Of a stretch of 64,000 nt of DNA, positions 1 to 7,538 are shown piece by piece (within the stretch, counting starts at the first letter, position 1; every line of letters begins with the position of its first letter). The translations under genes and the position numbers were made by a program. This DNA is from Actinomadura luteofluorescens. Its GTDB lineage: Bacteria > Actinomycetota > Actinomycetes > Streptosporangiales > Streptosporangiaceae. The notes under the pieces are model-generated. The model saw only the letters and a program-made list of their open reading frames with translations. It made no database searches and was not told the DNA's origin. The stretch spans positions 2,232,001 to 2,296,000 of the forward strand of contig NZ_JACCBA010000001.1 in the NCBI RefSeq assembly GCF_013409365.1, given 5' to 3'.

Positions 1-352
1 GCGCGCCGCGGCCACGGGACGGTGAACACCCCGGCGGCCAGCGCGGCGAAGGCGGCCCCGGAGACGGCGAGGGCGCCGCGCCTGTTGTGCAGCATCGTCA
101 TCGGCATCAGCCCGGCCGGGTTCATCATGTACATGACCATGAAGACGGCCATCACCAGCATCTCCATGATCATCATGAGGACGATCAGGACGCCGAGGTA
201 GTGCAGGTCGATCAGGAGCAGCTCGCCGCCGACGCACAGGAACGAGGCCAGCAGCGCGAACGTCGCCCGCGCCATGGAGTCCACGACGAACACGGCGATG
301 CCTGCCCCGACGGCGGCGACGGCCAGCACCCAGAACGCGACGGCCTCCACTG
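1..352 (-). CDS. nuoJ: NADH-quinone oxidoreductase subunit J, partial (3' end beyond window)
   Basis: Membrane subunit of the complex I proton-translocating arm. The visible ~117 residues start VEAVAFWVLAVAAVGAGIAV and contain the conserved stretch around LHYLGVLIVLMMIMEMLVMAVFMVMYM, followed by another hydrophobic helix; at least three transmembrane segments are visible. The GTG start at 352 has a strong ribosome site (GAGGAGGGGG) just upstream and lies 8 bp after the nuoH stop, so the two are translationally linked. The gene runs off the left edge; nuoK, L, M and N would be expected beyond it. Identification as NuoJ rests on position after nuoH and the membrane pattern, and is fairly sure. 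Confidence 0.8.
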
Positions 353-360
353 CCCCCTCC

Positions 361-1224
361 TCACACCACGACGATCGCGACGACGAGCGCCTGCAGGACC
401 GAGGCCGGGATCAGGACCGTCCACGCCACGGTCATGGCACGGTCCATGCGCAGCACCGGCAGGCGCCGGCGCGTCCAGACCAGCAGCGCCAGGACGGCGC
501 ACGTCTTCAGCAGCGACCACAGCCAAGCCGGCAGCAGCGGACCCGCGCCGCCGCCGAGGAACAGCGGGACGGCGACGGCCGAGGCCGCGGCCAGCAGCCC
601 GTAGCGTCCCGCCAGGAACACGAGGCGGTCAGGACCGGACAGTTCGAGCAGGACGCCCCCGGCAAGGTCGTCGCCGACGGGATGGTCGAACGGCCCCCAG
701 AACGCCATCGCCGCCGCCGACACCAGGTAGACGGCGAAGGCGACCGGCATCCAGACCGCGAACCACAGACCCTCCTGCGCGTGCCCGATGGCGCGCAGGT
801 CGAGCGAATGCGCGGCGAGCGAGGCGGTGACGAGCGCGAACATGTGCGGGAGCTCGTAGGCGAGCCCCTGCACGAGGAACCGGTACCCGCCGACCAGCCC
901 GAACGCCGAGTTGACGCCCCAGCCCGCGAGCCACACCGACCCCCAGGCGACGACCTCCATCGCGTTGAACCAGACGACGCCGACCCGCGTCCCGACCGCG
1001 ACGCGGTCGCCGAACGGCACCACGAGCGCCGCCAGCGCCGCCGCCACCGGCAGCGACACGACCCCGATCCTGGCGAGCAGCACGTCCGCCCTGGCCGTGA
1101 CGCGCCGCTGCGTCGTCAGCAGCCGCGCGGCCTCGCGGAACGGCTCGGCCGGACGCCCGGCGAGCGCGCCGCCGAACGACGCCGCCGCCACCGCGAGGAC
1201 GCCGAGGACCAGCACCTCAACCAT
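361..1224 (-). CDS. nuoH: NADH-quinone oxidoreductase subunit H-like membrane protein
   Basis: Quinone-site membrane subunit of complex I (NuoH/ND1 family), 287 aa, somewhat shorter than the usual 320-450 aa. About eight hydrophobic helices are visible. Family hallmarks include the segment after helix 1 (PAEPFREAARLLTTQ), an acidic loop helix (LAYELPHMFALVT) and FDHPVGDDLAGGVLLELSGPDR, which corresponds to the NuoH motif usually reading PFDLPEAE.ELV.G...EY.G. The ATG overlaps the previous gene's stop by 8 bp. Several usual motif residues are changed (EAEQELVAG-type sequence is DHPVGDDLAG), so its quinone chemistry may differ from canonical complex I. Confidence 0.82.
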   Translation of the reverse strand: MVEVLVLGVLAVAAASFGGALAGRPAEPFREAARLLTTQRRVTARADVLLARIGVVSLPVAAALAALVVPFGDRVAVGTRVGVVWFNAMEVVAWGSVWLAGWGVNSAFGLVGGYRFLVQGLAYELPHMFALVTASLAAHSLDLRAIGHAQEGLWFAVWMPVAFAVYLVSAAAMAFWGPFDHPVGDDLAGGVLLELSGPDRLVFLAGRYGLLAAASAVAVPLFLGGGAGPLLPAWLWSLLKTCAVLALLVWTRRRLPVLRMDRAMTVAWTVLIPASVLQALVVAIVVV

Positions 1225-2095
1225 CGCCGACCGCCCCGAGGTCGGGGTCCAGGCTCGCGACGATCAGCCTGGCCCGGGCCAGTTCCGCCCCGCTGAGGAG
1301 CGCCGGCAGGACGGCGGCCGTCTCGTCCCAGGTCTCGCGCGGCCGGACGGGCCGTCCCTCCAGGGCCGCGCCGATGTCGCGGAGCCGCTCGTCCAGCCGC
1401 TCCTTCACGAAGCCCCGCGTCATCCACCCCAGCGCGCGCGACCTCCCGACCATCCGGGCGAACGAGGCGAACCGCCGCGTCAGCGCATCGTCGGCGGGAC
1501 CGTCCAGGGCGTCGTCGCGCAGTACGGCGGCGCGCTCCCCGGCCGCTTGCCATCCCGCCACGTGCAGCAGCCGGGAGAGGCCGTCGAGGCGGGACGCGGC
1601 CTGGCGATCCTCCGTCCAGAACGTCCCACCGCCGGTGTCGACCGCGGTGACCTCGGCTTCCTGGACGACGTCGCCCTGCAACGTCAGATCGACCCGCAAG
1701 CCCGCCGGCCAGTACGACAGCACGGGCCCCAGAGGCACATGCAGGACGTCCAGCTTCAGGCCGTCCCGGTCGTCGGCCCGGTCGGCCATGCCCGCGTCCA
1801 GGTCGAGAGCGGGACGCGGACCTCCGGCGACGCCCTCCAGGTCCGAGGCGGAGACGCGCACCCGGGGCTCCGGCATGTCCCGCCAGACCACGTCGATGGC
1901 CCCGGCCAGCGCGGGCCCGGGGTTCCCGCACACCACGAGCATCCCGGTCTCCGCGGGCGACAGGGCGGGACGCCACCGGCGGCCCCGCATCGCGCGCTCC
2001 ACCGCGAGCCGGTCGCTCGTCCCGTCCGCCGCCGGGACGACGAACGGGCGCCGCGCGGCGAACCGTCCCAGACCCGCGGAACGCCTCAGACCCAC
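1217..2095 (-). CDS. Degenerate NuoB/NuoD-like fusion protein of a reduced complex I
   Basis: 292 aa, GTG start at 2095 overlapping the nuoA stop by 10 bp; it sits where nuoB-C-D belong. Residues ~45-80 (LVVCGNPGPALAGAIDVVWR then DMPEPRVRVS) align by eye with the NuoB core (VAGT..KMAPAL..VYDQMPEPR.VISMG). Residues ~115-145 (GPVLSYWPAGLRVDLTLQGD) align with the NuoD start ([20 protein letters not shown]). The protein has only one cysteine, so the four Cys ligands of cluster N2 in NuoB cannot be present, and both NuoD quinone-site histidines are replaced. It therefore looks like a fused scaffold keeping the peripheral-arm shape but no redox chemistry. The homology is my reading of motifs, not a search result. 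Confidence 0.6.
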   Translation of the reverse strand: MGLRRSAGLGRFAARRPFVVPAADGTSDRLAVERAMRGRRWRPALSPAETGMLVVCGNPGPALAGAIDVVWRDMPEPRVRVSASDLEGVAGGPRPALDLDAGMADRADDRDGLKLDVLHVPLGPVLSYWPAGLRVDLTLQGDVVQEAEVTAVDTGGGTFWTEDRQAASRLDGLSRLLHVAGWQAAGERAAVLRDDALDGPADDALTRRFASFARMVGRSRALGWMTRGFVKERLDERLRDIGAALEGRPVRPRETWDETAAVLPALLSGAELARARLIVASLDPDLGAVGDG

Positions 2096-2430
2096 CGGAA
2101 CACCCCCTCCCGCCACGCGTAGAGGACGCCGACCAGCAGCAACGCCAGGAAGGTGAACATCTCCACGACCGCCTTGACGCCGATCGACGCGACGACGAGG
2201 GCCCACGGGAACATGAAGACCATCTCCATGTCGAAGGCCAGGAAGACCATCGACACCGTGTACCAGCGCACGTGGTACCGCGACACCGCGTGCTCGGCCG
2301 GGCGCGCCCCCGACAGGAACGGCCCGCTCTCGAACCCGCGCGGCGCCACCGCCGCCGACACCGCGTAGACCCCGGCGACCAGGGCGGCCACCAGCCCGAG
2401 GACCGACAGGACGGCGGCGAACGGCGGCAT
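2086..2430 (-). CDS. nuoA: NADH-quinone oxidoreductase subunit A
   Basis: Small complex I membrane subunit, 114 aa, three transmembrane helices. Family motifs are visible: FESGPFLSGARPAEHAVSRYHVRWY for the loop that usually reads YECG.........F...FYL.A..F, and LAFDMEMVFMFPWA for the second helix motif (FD.E..FL.PWA). The usual loop cysteine (YECG) is replaced by FESG. First gene of the operon; ATG at 2430 preceded by GGAGGGG. The upstream 80 bp to the XRE regulator stop must hold the promoter. Confidence 0.88.
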   Translation of the reverse strand: MPPFAAVLSVLGLVAALVAGVYAVSAAVAPRGFESGPFLSGARPAEHAVSRYHVRWYTVSMVFLAFDMEMVFMFPWALVVASIGVKAVVEMFTFLALLLVGVLYAWREGVFRWV

Positions 2431-2517
2431 TGCCCCTCCGGGGTATGGGTGACGCTCTAGTCGCCCTCTACCTGATCAGGTGCCCGGCGAAACATCGCCC
2501 GGCGCCGCCGCCCGGCG

Positions 2518-2964
2518 TCAGGCGTGGCGCACGCGGTCGGCCTCGGCGGCGGCGAGGATCATCTCGTCCACGACCCAGCGCGCCTCCGGGGACAGGTCGA
2601 CCAGGGCGCGCAGCACCTCGGGCCGGATGATGCCCTGCTCGACGTCCCGGCGCAGGGCCTTCAGCGTGAGGTCCTCGCCGATGGGCCCGGACTCCCCGGC
2701 GAAGCCGAAGTAGCCGATCGGCACGCCGAAGAACGTGGCGAGCGCCGTCAGGGTCTTCAGCTGCGGGTTCTCCTGCCGCCCGGTGCGCAGCTTCCACACG
2801 GTGGTGGACGAGATGTCCTCACCGGTGGCATGCGCGATGGCGGCGGCCGTCTCCACGTTGTTGCGCGGCGGGTCCGCGTCCGCCGGCCAGAGATTCTGGA
2901 TGAGCCACTCGACCTTCTCGGCGAGCGACGCTCCCGGCGGCACCTCGTCCACATGACGCTGCAT
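2518..2964 (-). CDS. XRE-family transcriptional regulator
   Basis: 148 aa. Residues ~15-85 form a helix-turn-helix of the XRE/SinR type (SLAEKVEWLIQ ... ETAAAIAHATGEDISSTTVWKLRTGRQENPQLKTLTALATFFGVPIGYF), like the small Streptomyces regulators that carry this N-terminal domain and a short C-terminal helical tail (here ~90-148). Start ATG at 2964, with GGGAG 9 bp upstream and an AT-rich TTAAAT 35 bp upstream. It lies in the same direction as, and 87 bp before, the nuoA operon, so it may read through into it, but nothing shows that it controls it. The ligand and targets are unknown. Confidence 0.82.
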   Translation of the reverse strand: MQRHVDEVPPGASLAEKVEWLIQNLWPADADPPRNNVETAAAIAHATGEDISSTTVWKLRTGRQENPQLKTLTALATFFGVPIGYFGFAGESGPIGEDLTLKALRRDVEQGIIRPEVLRALVDLSPEARWVVDEMILAAAEADRVRHA

Positions 2965-3655
2965 TCGGCTCCCACTCCCCCCATCGCCAGCGATTTAAGT
3001 TGACCACAACCTCATCCGTCAGCCAAGGACATGCGCGTGGACGGGGACGGTCGTGGCGCGCCGCCGCGCGGCCCCAGGACCGGGAGGCGGCGATCCCGCC
3101 GGCGCCGGGCGTCGCGCCCTACAGAAATTGCCATGAAATATGCGCGGGCCTTCGCCTTTCCGACCGACACCGAAGATCCGAAGCACCTTTTCGCCCGGGC
3201 CGCCCAGCCAATGACATCGGTTTTCATTACGCCGAAGAGTCCAATCTTTGACCATTGTCCGATCCGACTATCGCGACAAATCAGACCCCACGCGACCCCC
3301 GGATCGCCTTGCGAAAACGGTTGCACACGACCCGTCCGCCCCACCCTTACATCGGCACATGATGCCAGGTAACACCCGAGGTCAGGAGAGGATTCCCGCA
3401 TAAACGCCCCGCCACCGGAGAGGTGATCGTCAATGTTCTCCACTCCCGTGCCGCCCGAGCGCAGAGGATCTCTCCGGCACACTCGGGCAAGCAGGACGCC
3501 GCCCCGCGAGACGGGCGAAGCCGGTCGACTTCTCTCCGCTTTTACGAGAATCCTCATTTCCAGTTCTTCGCCAACACCCATTCGACTAACATGCTGTTCG
3601 CACGCCCCGGGGGACCGAGAATGGCTCCGCCGGGCGGGAGCTTTTCGGGGACGCG
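2965..3655. other. Intergenic region without a supported gene
   Basis: About 690 bp between the divergent XRE gene start and the terminator of the TetR gene. It is less GC-rich than its surroundings around 3120-3300. Open frames on both strands lack actinobacterial codon bias (no strong G/C in third positions) and have Arg/Pro/Ser-rich translations. A good ribosome site (GGAGAGG, 3418-3424) precedes an ATG at 3433, but that frame runs through the terminator and into tetR antisense, so I did not call it. Confidence 0.6.
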
Positions 3656-3682
3656 GAGGGGCGGTCGGGGGGGCCGCCCCTC
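3656..3682 (-). terminator. Hairpin terminator of the TetR gene
   Basis: Perfect 9-bp stem, GAGGGGCGG (3656-3664) with CCGCCCCTC (3674-3682), loop 9 nt, placed 16 bp after the tetR stop. There is no U-tract, as is usual in high-GC actinobacteria. Confidence 0.6.
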
Positions 3683-3697
3683 TCGCATGCCGGAACG

Positions 3698-4402
3698 CTA
3701 GATCGTCTTCGCGGACGGTTCACTGCGTCCGGGCGTGCCGAGGCCCAGAGCATGGCGCATCTGGTCGGCCAGCCAGGCGGTGTAGGCCTGGTCGCTCCAG
3801 CCGCGCGTCCGGACCAGGGCCCGATAGTGCGAGGGGTCGTTGAACATCCACACGATGTCCACGGCGCGCTCGTGGCCGAGGTCGAGGTCGTGTGACGCGG
3901 GGCCGAGCGACTCGATGCGATCGATCACCATGGCGGCGCCGGCGCGGCGGTTGCGCTGCATCGTCTCCCACAGGTCGGCCGTCTCGGGCCCCTCGTCCGC
4001 CGCGCGGCGGACGACCTCGAAGATCTCCGCGGCGCGCCCGCCGATGAGGCGGCAGACCTCGGCGTAGGCGTTCACGACCGCCTGCGGCGTCCTGCCCTCC
4101 AGCACCGGGCGGAACCAGGGGCGCTCGGCGACCGGTACGGGCTCGTCGTCGCCCGCCAGGGCCTGGTCCACCACCTCGCGCAGCAACGCGGCCTTGGAGC
4201 CGAAGGCGGCGAAGGCCGTCGGCCGCGCCACCTCGGCCTCCTTGGCGATGTCGGCGAGGGACGTGGCCGCGTAACCGCCCTCCACGAAGAGCCGGTTCGC
4301 CGCCGCGACGATCGCCTGCCGGGTCTGCCGGGCCCGCTGGTCGCGCAGCGGCGAGTCGTACCGGCGCCTCCCGCGGCCTGACGCGCTGTCATTGACGCCC
4401 AT
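3698..4402 (-). CDS. TetR/AcrR-family transcriptional regulator
   Basis: 234 aa, ATG at 4402 (MGVNDS). The N-terminal HTH is clear at ~25-70: RQAIVAAANRLFVEGGYAATSLADIAKEAEVARPTAFAAFGSKAALLREVVD. The rest is a helical ligand domain, residues ~75-225, with no recognisable ligand signature. The gene is divergent from a cupin gene 57 bp away, the usual arrangement for a TetR repressor of its neighbour. The intergenic space carries the palindrome CTATT-C-AATAG. A longer reading frame upstream of 4402 would overlap the cupin gene and is not coding-like. Confidence 0.85.
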   Translation of the reverse strand: MGVNDSASGRGRRRYDSPLRDQRARQTRQAIVAAANRLFVEGGYAATSLADIAKEAEVARPTAFAAFGSKAALLREVVDQALAGDDEPVPVAERPWFRPVLEGRTPQAVVNAYAEVCRLIGGRAAEIFEVVRRAADEGPETADLWETMQRNRRAGAAMVIDRIESLGPASHDLDLGHERAVDIVWMFNDPSHYRALVRTRGWSDQAYTAWLADQMRHALGLGTPGRSEPSAKTI

Positions 4403-4459
4403 GCCGAGGCATACTAGCGTGCTATTCAATAGACGTTGTCTCTCCAAATGGAGGCGGCC
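4403..4459. promoter_or_regulatory. Divergent promoter region with candidate TetR operator
   Basis: The 57 bp between tetR and the cupin gene hold three small dyads: TAGC-GT-GCTA (4414-4423), CTATT-C-AATAG (4422-4432) and AGAC-GTT-GTCT (4431-4441). CTATTCAATAG is the best operator candidate because it sits centrally between both starts. The inference rests on position and symmetry only. Confidence 0.4.
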
Positions 4460-4948
4460 GTGTCGTCCGTCAACCGTCCCTACGTCCTGGGAAGCGCCGA
4501 AGGCCGGGCACTGTGGTTCCTCGGCAACCTCGTCACCGTCAAGGCCGCCGGCGCGCAGACCCGGGGCCGGCTCACCGTCGCGGAGTTCCTCAACCCGGCC
4601 GGCTTCGCCCCGCCGCTGCACCGGCACCTGGAAGAGGACGAGATGTTCTACGTCCTGTCAGGCACGGCGCGCTTCCTGTGCGACGGGGAGGAACTCGTCG
4701 CCGGGCCCGGGAGCTTCGTGCTCCTGCCGGTCGGCCTGCCCCACACGTTCGTCGTCGGCTCCGAAGAGCCGCTGCGGTGCCTGCAGATCACCACGCCGTC
4801 CGGCTTCGAGGAGTTCGCCGCCGACGCCGGCTCCCCGGCCTCCGAGCTTCGCCTCCCCGATCCGGGACCGTTCGACCCCGCGGCCCTCGGGCACGTCGCG
4901 GCACGCCACCACGTCGAGATCCTCGGCCCTCCCCCGAACACTACTTGA
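4460..4948 (+). CDS. Cupin-domain protein
   Basis: 162 aa. A single beta-barrel cupin: motif 1 is PPLHRHLEEDEMFYVLSGTARF (G-X5-H-X-H-X3,4-E-X6-G pattern, residues ~53-75) and motif 2 is PVGLPHTFVVGSE (G-X5-P-X-G-X2-H-X3-N-like, ~90-105), so the two-His, Glu, third-His metal set is present. Close relatives are annotated as quercetin 2,3-dioxygenase-like, but substrate cannot be told. I chose GTG at 4460 because GGAGG lies 5 bp upstream; ATG at 4448 and TTG at 4436 are in frame with no ribosome site. The last codons overlap the palindromic promoter region of the next gene. It is probably controlled by the divergent TetR. Confidence 0.75.
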   Translation: MSSVNRPYVLGSAEGRALWFLGNLVTVKAAGAQTRGRLTVAEFLNPAGFAPPLHRHLEEDEMFYVLSGTARFLCDGEELVAGPGSFVLLPVGLPHTFVVGSEEPLRCLQITTPSGFEEFAADAGSPASELRLPDPGPFDPAALGHVAARHHVEILGPPPNTT

Positions 4949-4984
4949 CACTTGAGAGCAAGTACTTGCTATCTTTCGTCAAGT
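4943..4984 (+). promoter_or_regulatory. Promoter with ACTTG/CAAGT operator array; leaderless start
   Basis: Contains TTGACA (4945-4950) and TATCTT (4970-4975), and the GTG start of the next gene follows 8 bp after the -10, so the transcript is probably leaderless. The spacer holds a perfect 14-bp palindrome, AGCAAGT|ACTTGCT (4957-4970). Extra half-sites are ACTTG at 4943 and 4950 and CAAGT at 4980, covering the start codon. A protein bound here would block the promoter; the HTH protein it drives is the obvious candidate. The -35/-10 spacing of 19 bp is long, so the -35 assignment is tentative. Confidence 0.6.
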
Positions 4985-5480
4985 GACGACCACGGAAGAC
5001 CACGTCGAGCTGGTGGGCGAGCTGGTCCGGGTGCTGGAGACGCGGATCCTCGACCCCCTGGAGATCCTGCTGACCTCCGACGAGCTCCTCGGGCCGATCA
5101 GGGCGCGGCTGCGCGTGGAGGCCGAGGTCTGGGCCGCCCAGCTGCTCGGCGCCGACCGGGAGCGCGCCACGCTGACCGCGGCCCGGCTCGTCGGGGTGCT
5201 GTTCCCCGGCGACGCGCCCTTCGACCCGCCCGCCTCCTGGTGGAGCACCGCGCTGGGGCGGGCGGTGGCCCGCACGACCGGCCACCCCGCGGCGGCGGCC
5301 GTGTCGTACGCCACGGCCGGGGCGATGCTCGGCATCACCCGGCAGGGCGTCCACGACCTGGTCAAGCGCGGCAAGCTCGACAGGGATCCCGACGGCGGCG
5401 TCACGACGTCCTCCATCCGAGACAGGCTCAACCGCCCCCAGGAGCGCCCCCGTGCCGCACCGAGAAGTGATCATCGATGA
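4983..5480 (+). CDS. Putative HTH DNA-binding protein, probably autoregulatory
   Basis: 165 aa. Residues ~1-100 are helical (LVGELVRVLETRILDPLEILLTSDELL ... ARLVGVLFPGD) with no family I recognise. Residues ~103-150 form a helix-turn-helix of the excisionase/MerR-like type: AVSYATAGAMLGITRQGVHDL then VKRGKLDRDPDGGV. GTG start at 4983 with no Shine-Dalgarno, consistent with a leaderless message. Its 3' end overlaps the hydrolase gene by 29 bp in another frame, so the two are coexpressed. The palindrome in its own promoter suggests autoregulation. The same HTH-plus-hydrolase pairing suggests the hydrolase makes or removes the signal, but that is speculation. Confidence 0.65.
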   Translation: MTTTEDHVELVGELVRVLETRILDPLEILLTSDELLGPIRARLRVEAEVWAAQLLGADRERATLTAARLVGVLFPGDAPFDPPASWWSTALGRAVARTTGHPAAAAVSYATAGAMLGITRQGVHDLVKRGKLDRDPDGGVTTSSIRDRLNRPQERPRAAPRSDHR

Positions 5481-6324
5481 CCGCCCCGTCCGCCTGGCCG
5501 TCCGCGACCACGGCGGCAGCGGATCTCCCGTGCTGCTGCTCCACGGCCTGGGCGGCACCCTTCTGCACTGGGACGCGGTCGCGCCGCTGCTGACCGGCGC
5601 GCACCGGGTCGTCACGATGGACCTGCGCGGCCACGGGCTGTCCGGCGACGGGCCGTGGGACTGGGAGGCGGTCCTGGACGATGTCCAGGCGGTCATCGAC
5701 CGTCTCGGCCTGGACGCTCCGCTCGTGGTCGGCCACTCCCTCGGCGGCATGGTCGCGGTGCGGTGGGCGCTGCGCCACCCGGACGGGCCGGGCATCGTCA
5801 ACCTCGACGGCCTGCGCTCGGCCGAGACCGCACCACACCACTACACGGGCATCCCGCACGACGAACTGACCGCGCTGCTGGCGGAACTGAAGGCGCTCTT
5901 CGACGCCCAGGCCGAGGCGATGGCCCGGCCGCTGCCCGAGACCCACGCCGCGATGCTGCCCCAGCGGGCACTCCGCACCACCGGCGAGGGCGTCTACGTG
6001 CGGCCGGACGCCGCGCTGGCCGAGCGGATCAGGTACGACCCGTACTTCCAGGACGGCGTCGCGGCGGTGGCCGGCGTCCGCTGCCCCGCCCTGTTCGTCC
6101 TGGCCACCGAGAACCTGCCCGGCCTGCCGGGCCGCGTCGGCGACCTCATGCCGGCGCTGCGCGCGGGAACCCGCCGCGACCTGCTGGCCCTCACCGCCGA
6201 TCGGCCGCACCTGCGCGTGCTCGAACTGGCCGGCAGCCACAACATGGTCGCCGAGCAGCCCGATCAGATCGCCCGGGCCGTGCTGGGATTCCGGACGGAG
6301 ACCGGGGCCGGCAGTCGGCGCTGA
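5452..6324 (+). CDS. Alpha/beta-fold hydrolase
   Basis: 290 aa. Classical fold: oxyanion-hole segment LLLHGLGGTLLHWD (~28-41), nucleophile elbow VVGHSLGGMVAVRWA with catalytic Ser at ~98, acidic residue in the strand before GLPGRVGDL (~225), and catalytic His in AGSHNMVAEQPDQIARAVLGF (~263). Length is typical. Substrate cannot be deduced; relatives include esterases, lactonases and haloperoxidase-like enzymes. GTG start at 5452 with AGGAG 6 bp upstream, inside the end of the preceding HTH gene. No signal peptide, so cytoplasmic. Confidence 0.85.
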   Translation: MPHREVIIDDRPVRLAVRDHGGSGSPVLLLHGLGGTLLHWDAVAPLLTGAHRVVTMDLRGHGLSGDGPWDWEAVLDDVQAVIDRLGLDAPLVVGHSLGGMVAVRWALRHPDGPGIVNLDGLRSAETAPHHYTGIPHDELTALLAELKALFDAQAEAMARPLPETHAAMLPQRALRTTGEGVYVRPDAALAERIRYDPYFQDGVAAVAGVRCPALFVLATENLPGLPGRVGDLMPALRAGTRRDLLALTADRPHLRVLELAGSHNMVAEQPDQIARAVLGFRTETGAGSRR

Positions 6325-6380
6325 GAACGTCCCGACGGGGTACCCGGTGACACTCTGGCGGTCGCGGCGCGGGCGTGACC

Positions 6381-7370
6381 TCAGGCGCGCGGGGCGAGGT
6401 CGACGTCCGCCGGCTCCGGCCTGCCGGGAGAGCGGCTGTTGCGCCGGTAGCGTCCCGGCGGAAGGTCGAACTCGCGTTTGAACGCGTTGGCGAACGCGTA
6501 CTCCGAGCCGTATCCGACCTTTTCCGCCACGACGTTCAGAGGGGCGTCGGAGTCGCGCAGAAGCCGCATGGCGGTCGTCAACCGCCACCAGGTCAGGTAG
6601 GCCAGCGGTGGCCGCCCCACGAGCGCCGTGAAACGGCGGGAGAAGGCGGCCCGCGACAGCCCCGCGCGGGCGCCCAGGCCGGCGACGGTCCAGGGACGCG
6701 CGGGATCGTCGTGGAGCGCCTCCAGGGCGGCACTGATCGCCGGGTCGGCGAGCGCCGCCGCCCACCCGGTGGCCCCGCCGCCCGCCGGCTGATCGGCGAA
6801 CCACGCCCGCAGGATGTAGAGCAGCAGCGTGTCCAGCAGAGCGGGCACGAGGGCGCCGGTGCCCGGCTGGGGATCGTCGAGTTCCGCGCCGAGCAGCTCG
6901 ACCGCGGCGCGCAGCCGGGGATGGCGTCCCAGCCGAGCGGGCAGATGCAGCACCGAAGGCAGATCGTCGAGCAGCGGGTGGACGCGGGCGGCGTCGAGTT
7001 CGTAGGCCCCGCAGAGCGTCACCGTGGCCGGAGGGCCGGCGCCCGGCCGTCCGATCGGCGCGGCGGCGTGCCTGCGCTCGAACCTGACGTCGTCCTGCGG
7101 ATCGCAGACGTGTTCGGCCAAGGGCGTGGACGGAGCGTCGGCCAGGCCGTGCCGGCTCTCGTGCGGAAGGAACACCACGTCACCGGCGGCCAGCGGGAAC
7201 GGGTCGCCACCTTCAGGGATGAACCAACAGGAACCGCGCAAGACGACTTGGAATCCCGCCGCTCCCCGCGGTGTCCGGAACCGCTGCCCCCACGGCGCCG
7301 GCCATTCGACCAGTGCCGATCGCGGCTCGCCGGTGCGCATCACGGCTATCACGTCGCTCAGCACGTCCAT
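6381..7370 (-). CDS. AraC-family transcriptional regulator with cupin sensor
   Basis: 329 aa. Residues 1-~190 are a cupin-like sensor of the AraC_binding_2/cupin_6 type (GFQVVLRGSCWFIPEGGDPFPLAAGDVVFLPHESRH). Residues ~215-315 are two HTH motifs: WTVAGLGARAGLSRAAFSRRFTALVGRPPLAYLTWWRLTTAMRLL and NVVAEKVGYGSEYAFANAFKREFDLPPGRYRR. This architecture is typical of actinobacterial AraC activators that sit beside short-chain or MDR reductases. It is divergent from the MDR reductase at 7539, which is its probable target. ATG at 7370; no clear ribosome site. Confidence 0.88.
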   Translation of the reverse strand: MDVLSDVIAVMRTGEPRSALVEWPAPWGQRFRTPRGAAGFQVVLRGSCWFIPEGGDPFPLAAGDVVFLPHESRHGLADAPSTPLAEHVCDPQDDVRFERRHAAAPIGRPGAGPPATVTLCGAYELDAARVHPLLDDLPSVLHLPARLGRHPRLRAAVELLGAELDDPQPGTGALVPALLDTLLLYILRAWFADQPAGGGATGWAAALADPAISAALEALHDDPARPWTVAGLGARAGLSRAAFSRRFTALVGRPPLAYLTWWRLTTAMRLLRDSDAPLNVVAEKVGYGSEYAFANAFKREFDLPPGRYRRNSRSPGRPEPADVDLAPRA

Positions 7371-7482
7371 CCTCGGATCCTAGCGATGGTGCTCATCGGG
7401 GAGACGCTCGCTTAAAGATCCGAGATGGATGCGCATTGGTCGTCCACGGCACCGGCCCTACGGTCGAATCACTCGAGATCAG

Positions 7483-7508
7483 CGCGCCCCGCACCGGTGC
7501 GGGGCGCG
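7483..7508. repeat. Perfect 26-bp palindrome in the 5' leader of the reductase gene
   Basis: CGCGCCCCGCACC followed by its exact reverse complement, centred at 7495/7496, 31 bp before the reductase ATG. As RNA it would form a very stable hairpin just ahead of the ribosome site GAGGA (7529-7533); as DNA it could be an operator for the divergent AraC protein. There is no U-tract, so it is not a usual terminator. Confidence 0.6.
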
Positions 7509-7538
7509 GTCTCGCTCCCCTTTCATCGAGGACGACTC

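Noticed and set aside
3433..3843. Plus-strand open frame with a good ribosome site GGAGAGG
   Set aside because: Its codon usage and Arg/Pro/Ser composition are not coding-like, and it runs through the tetR terminator and antisense to tetR.
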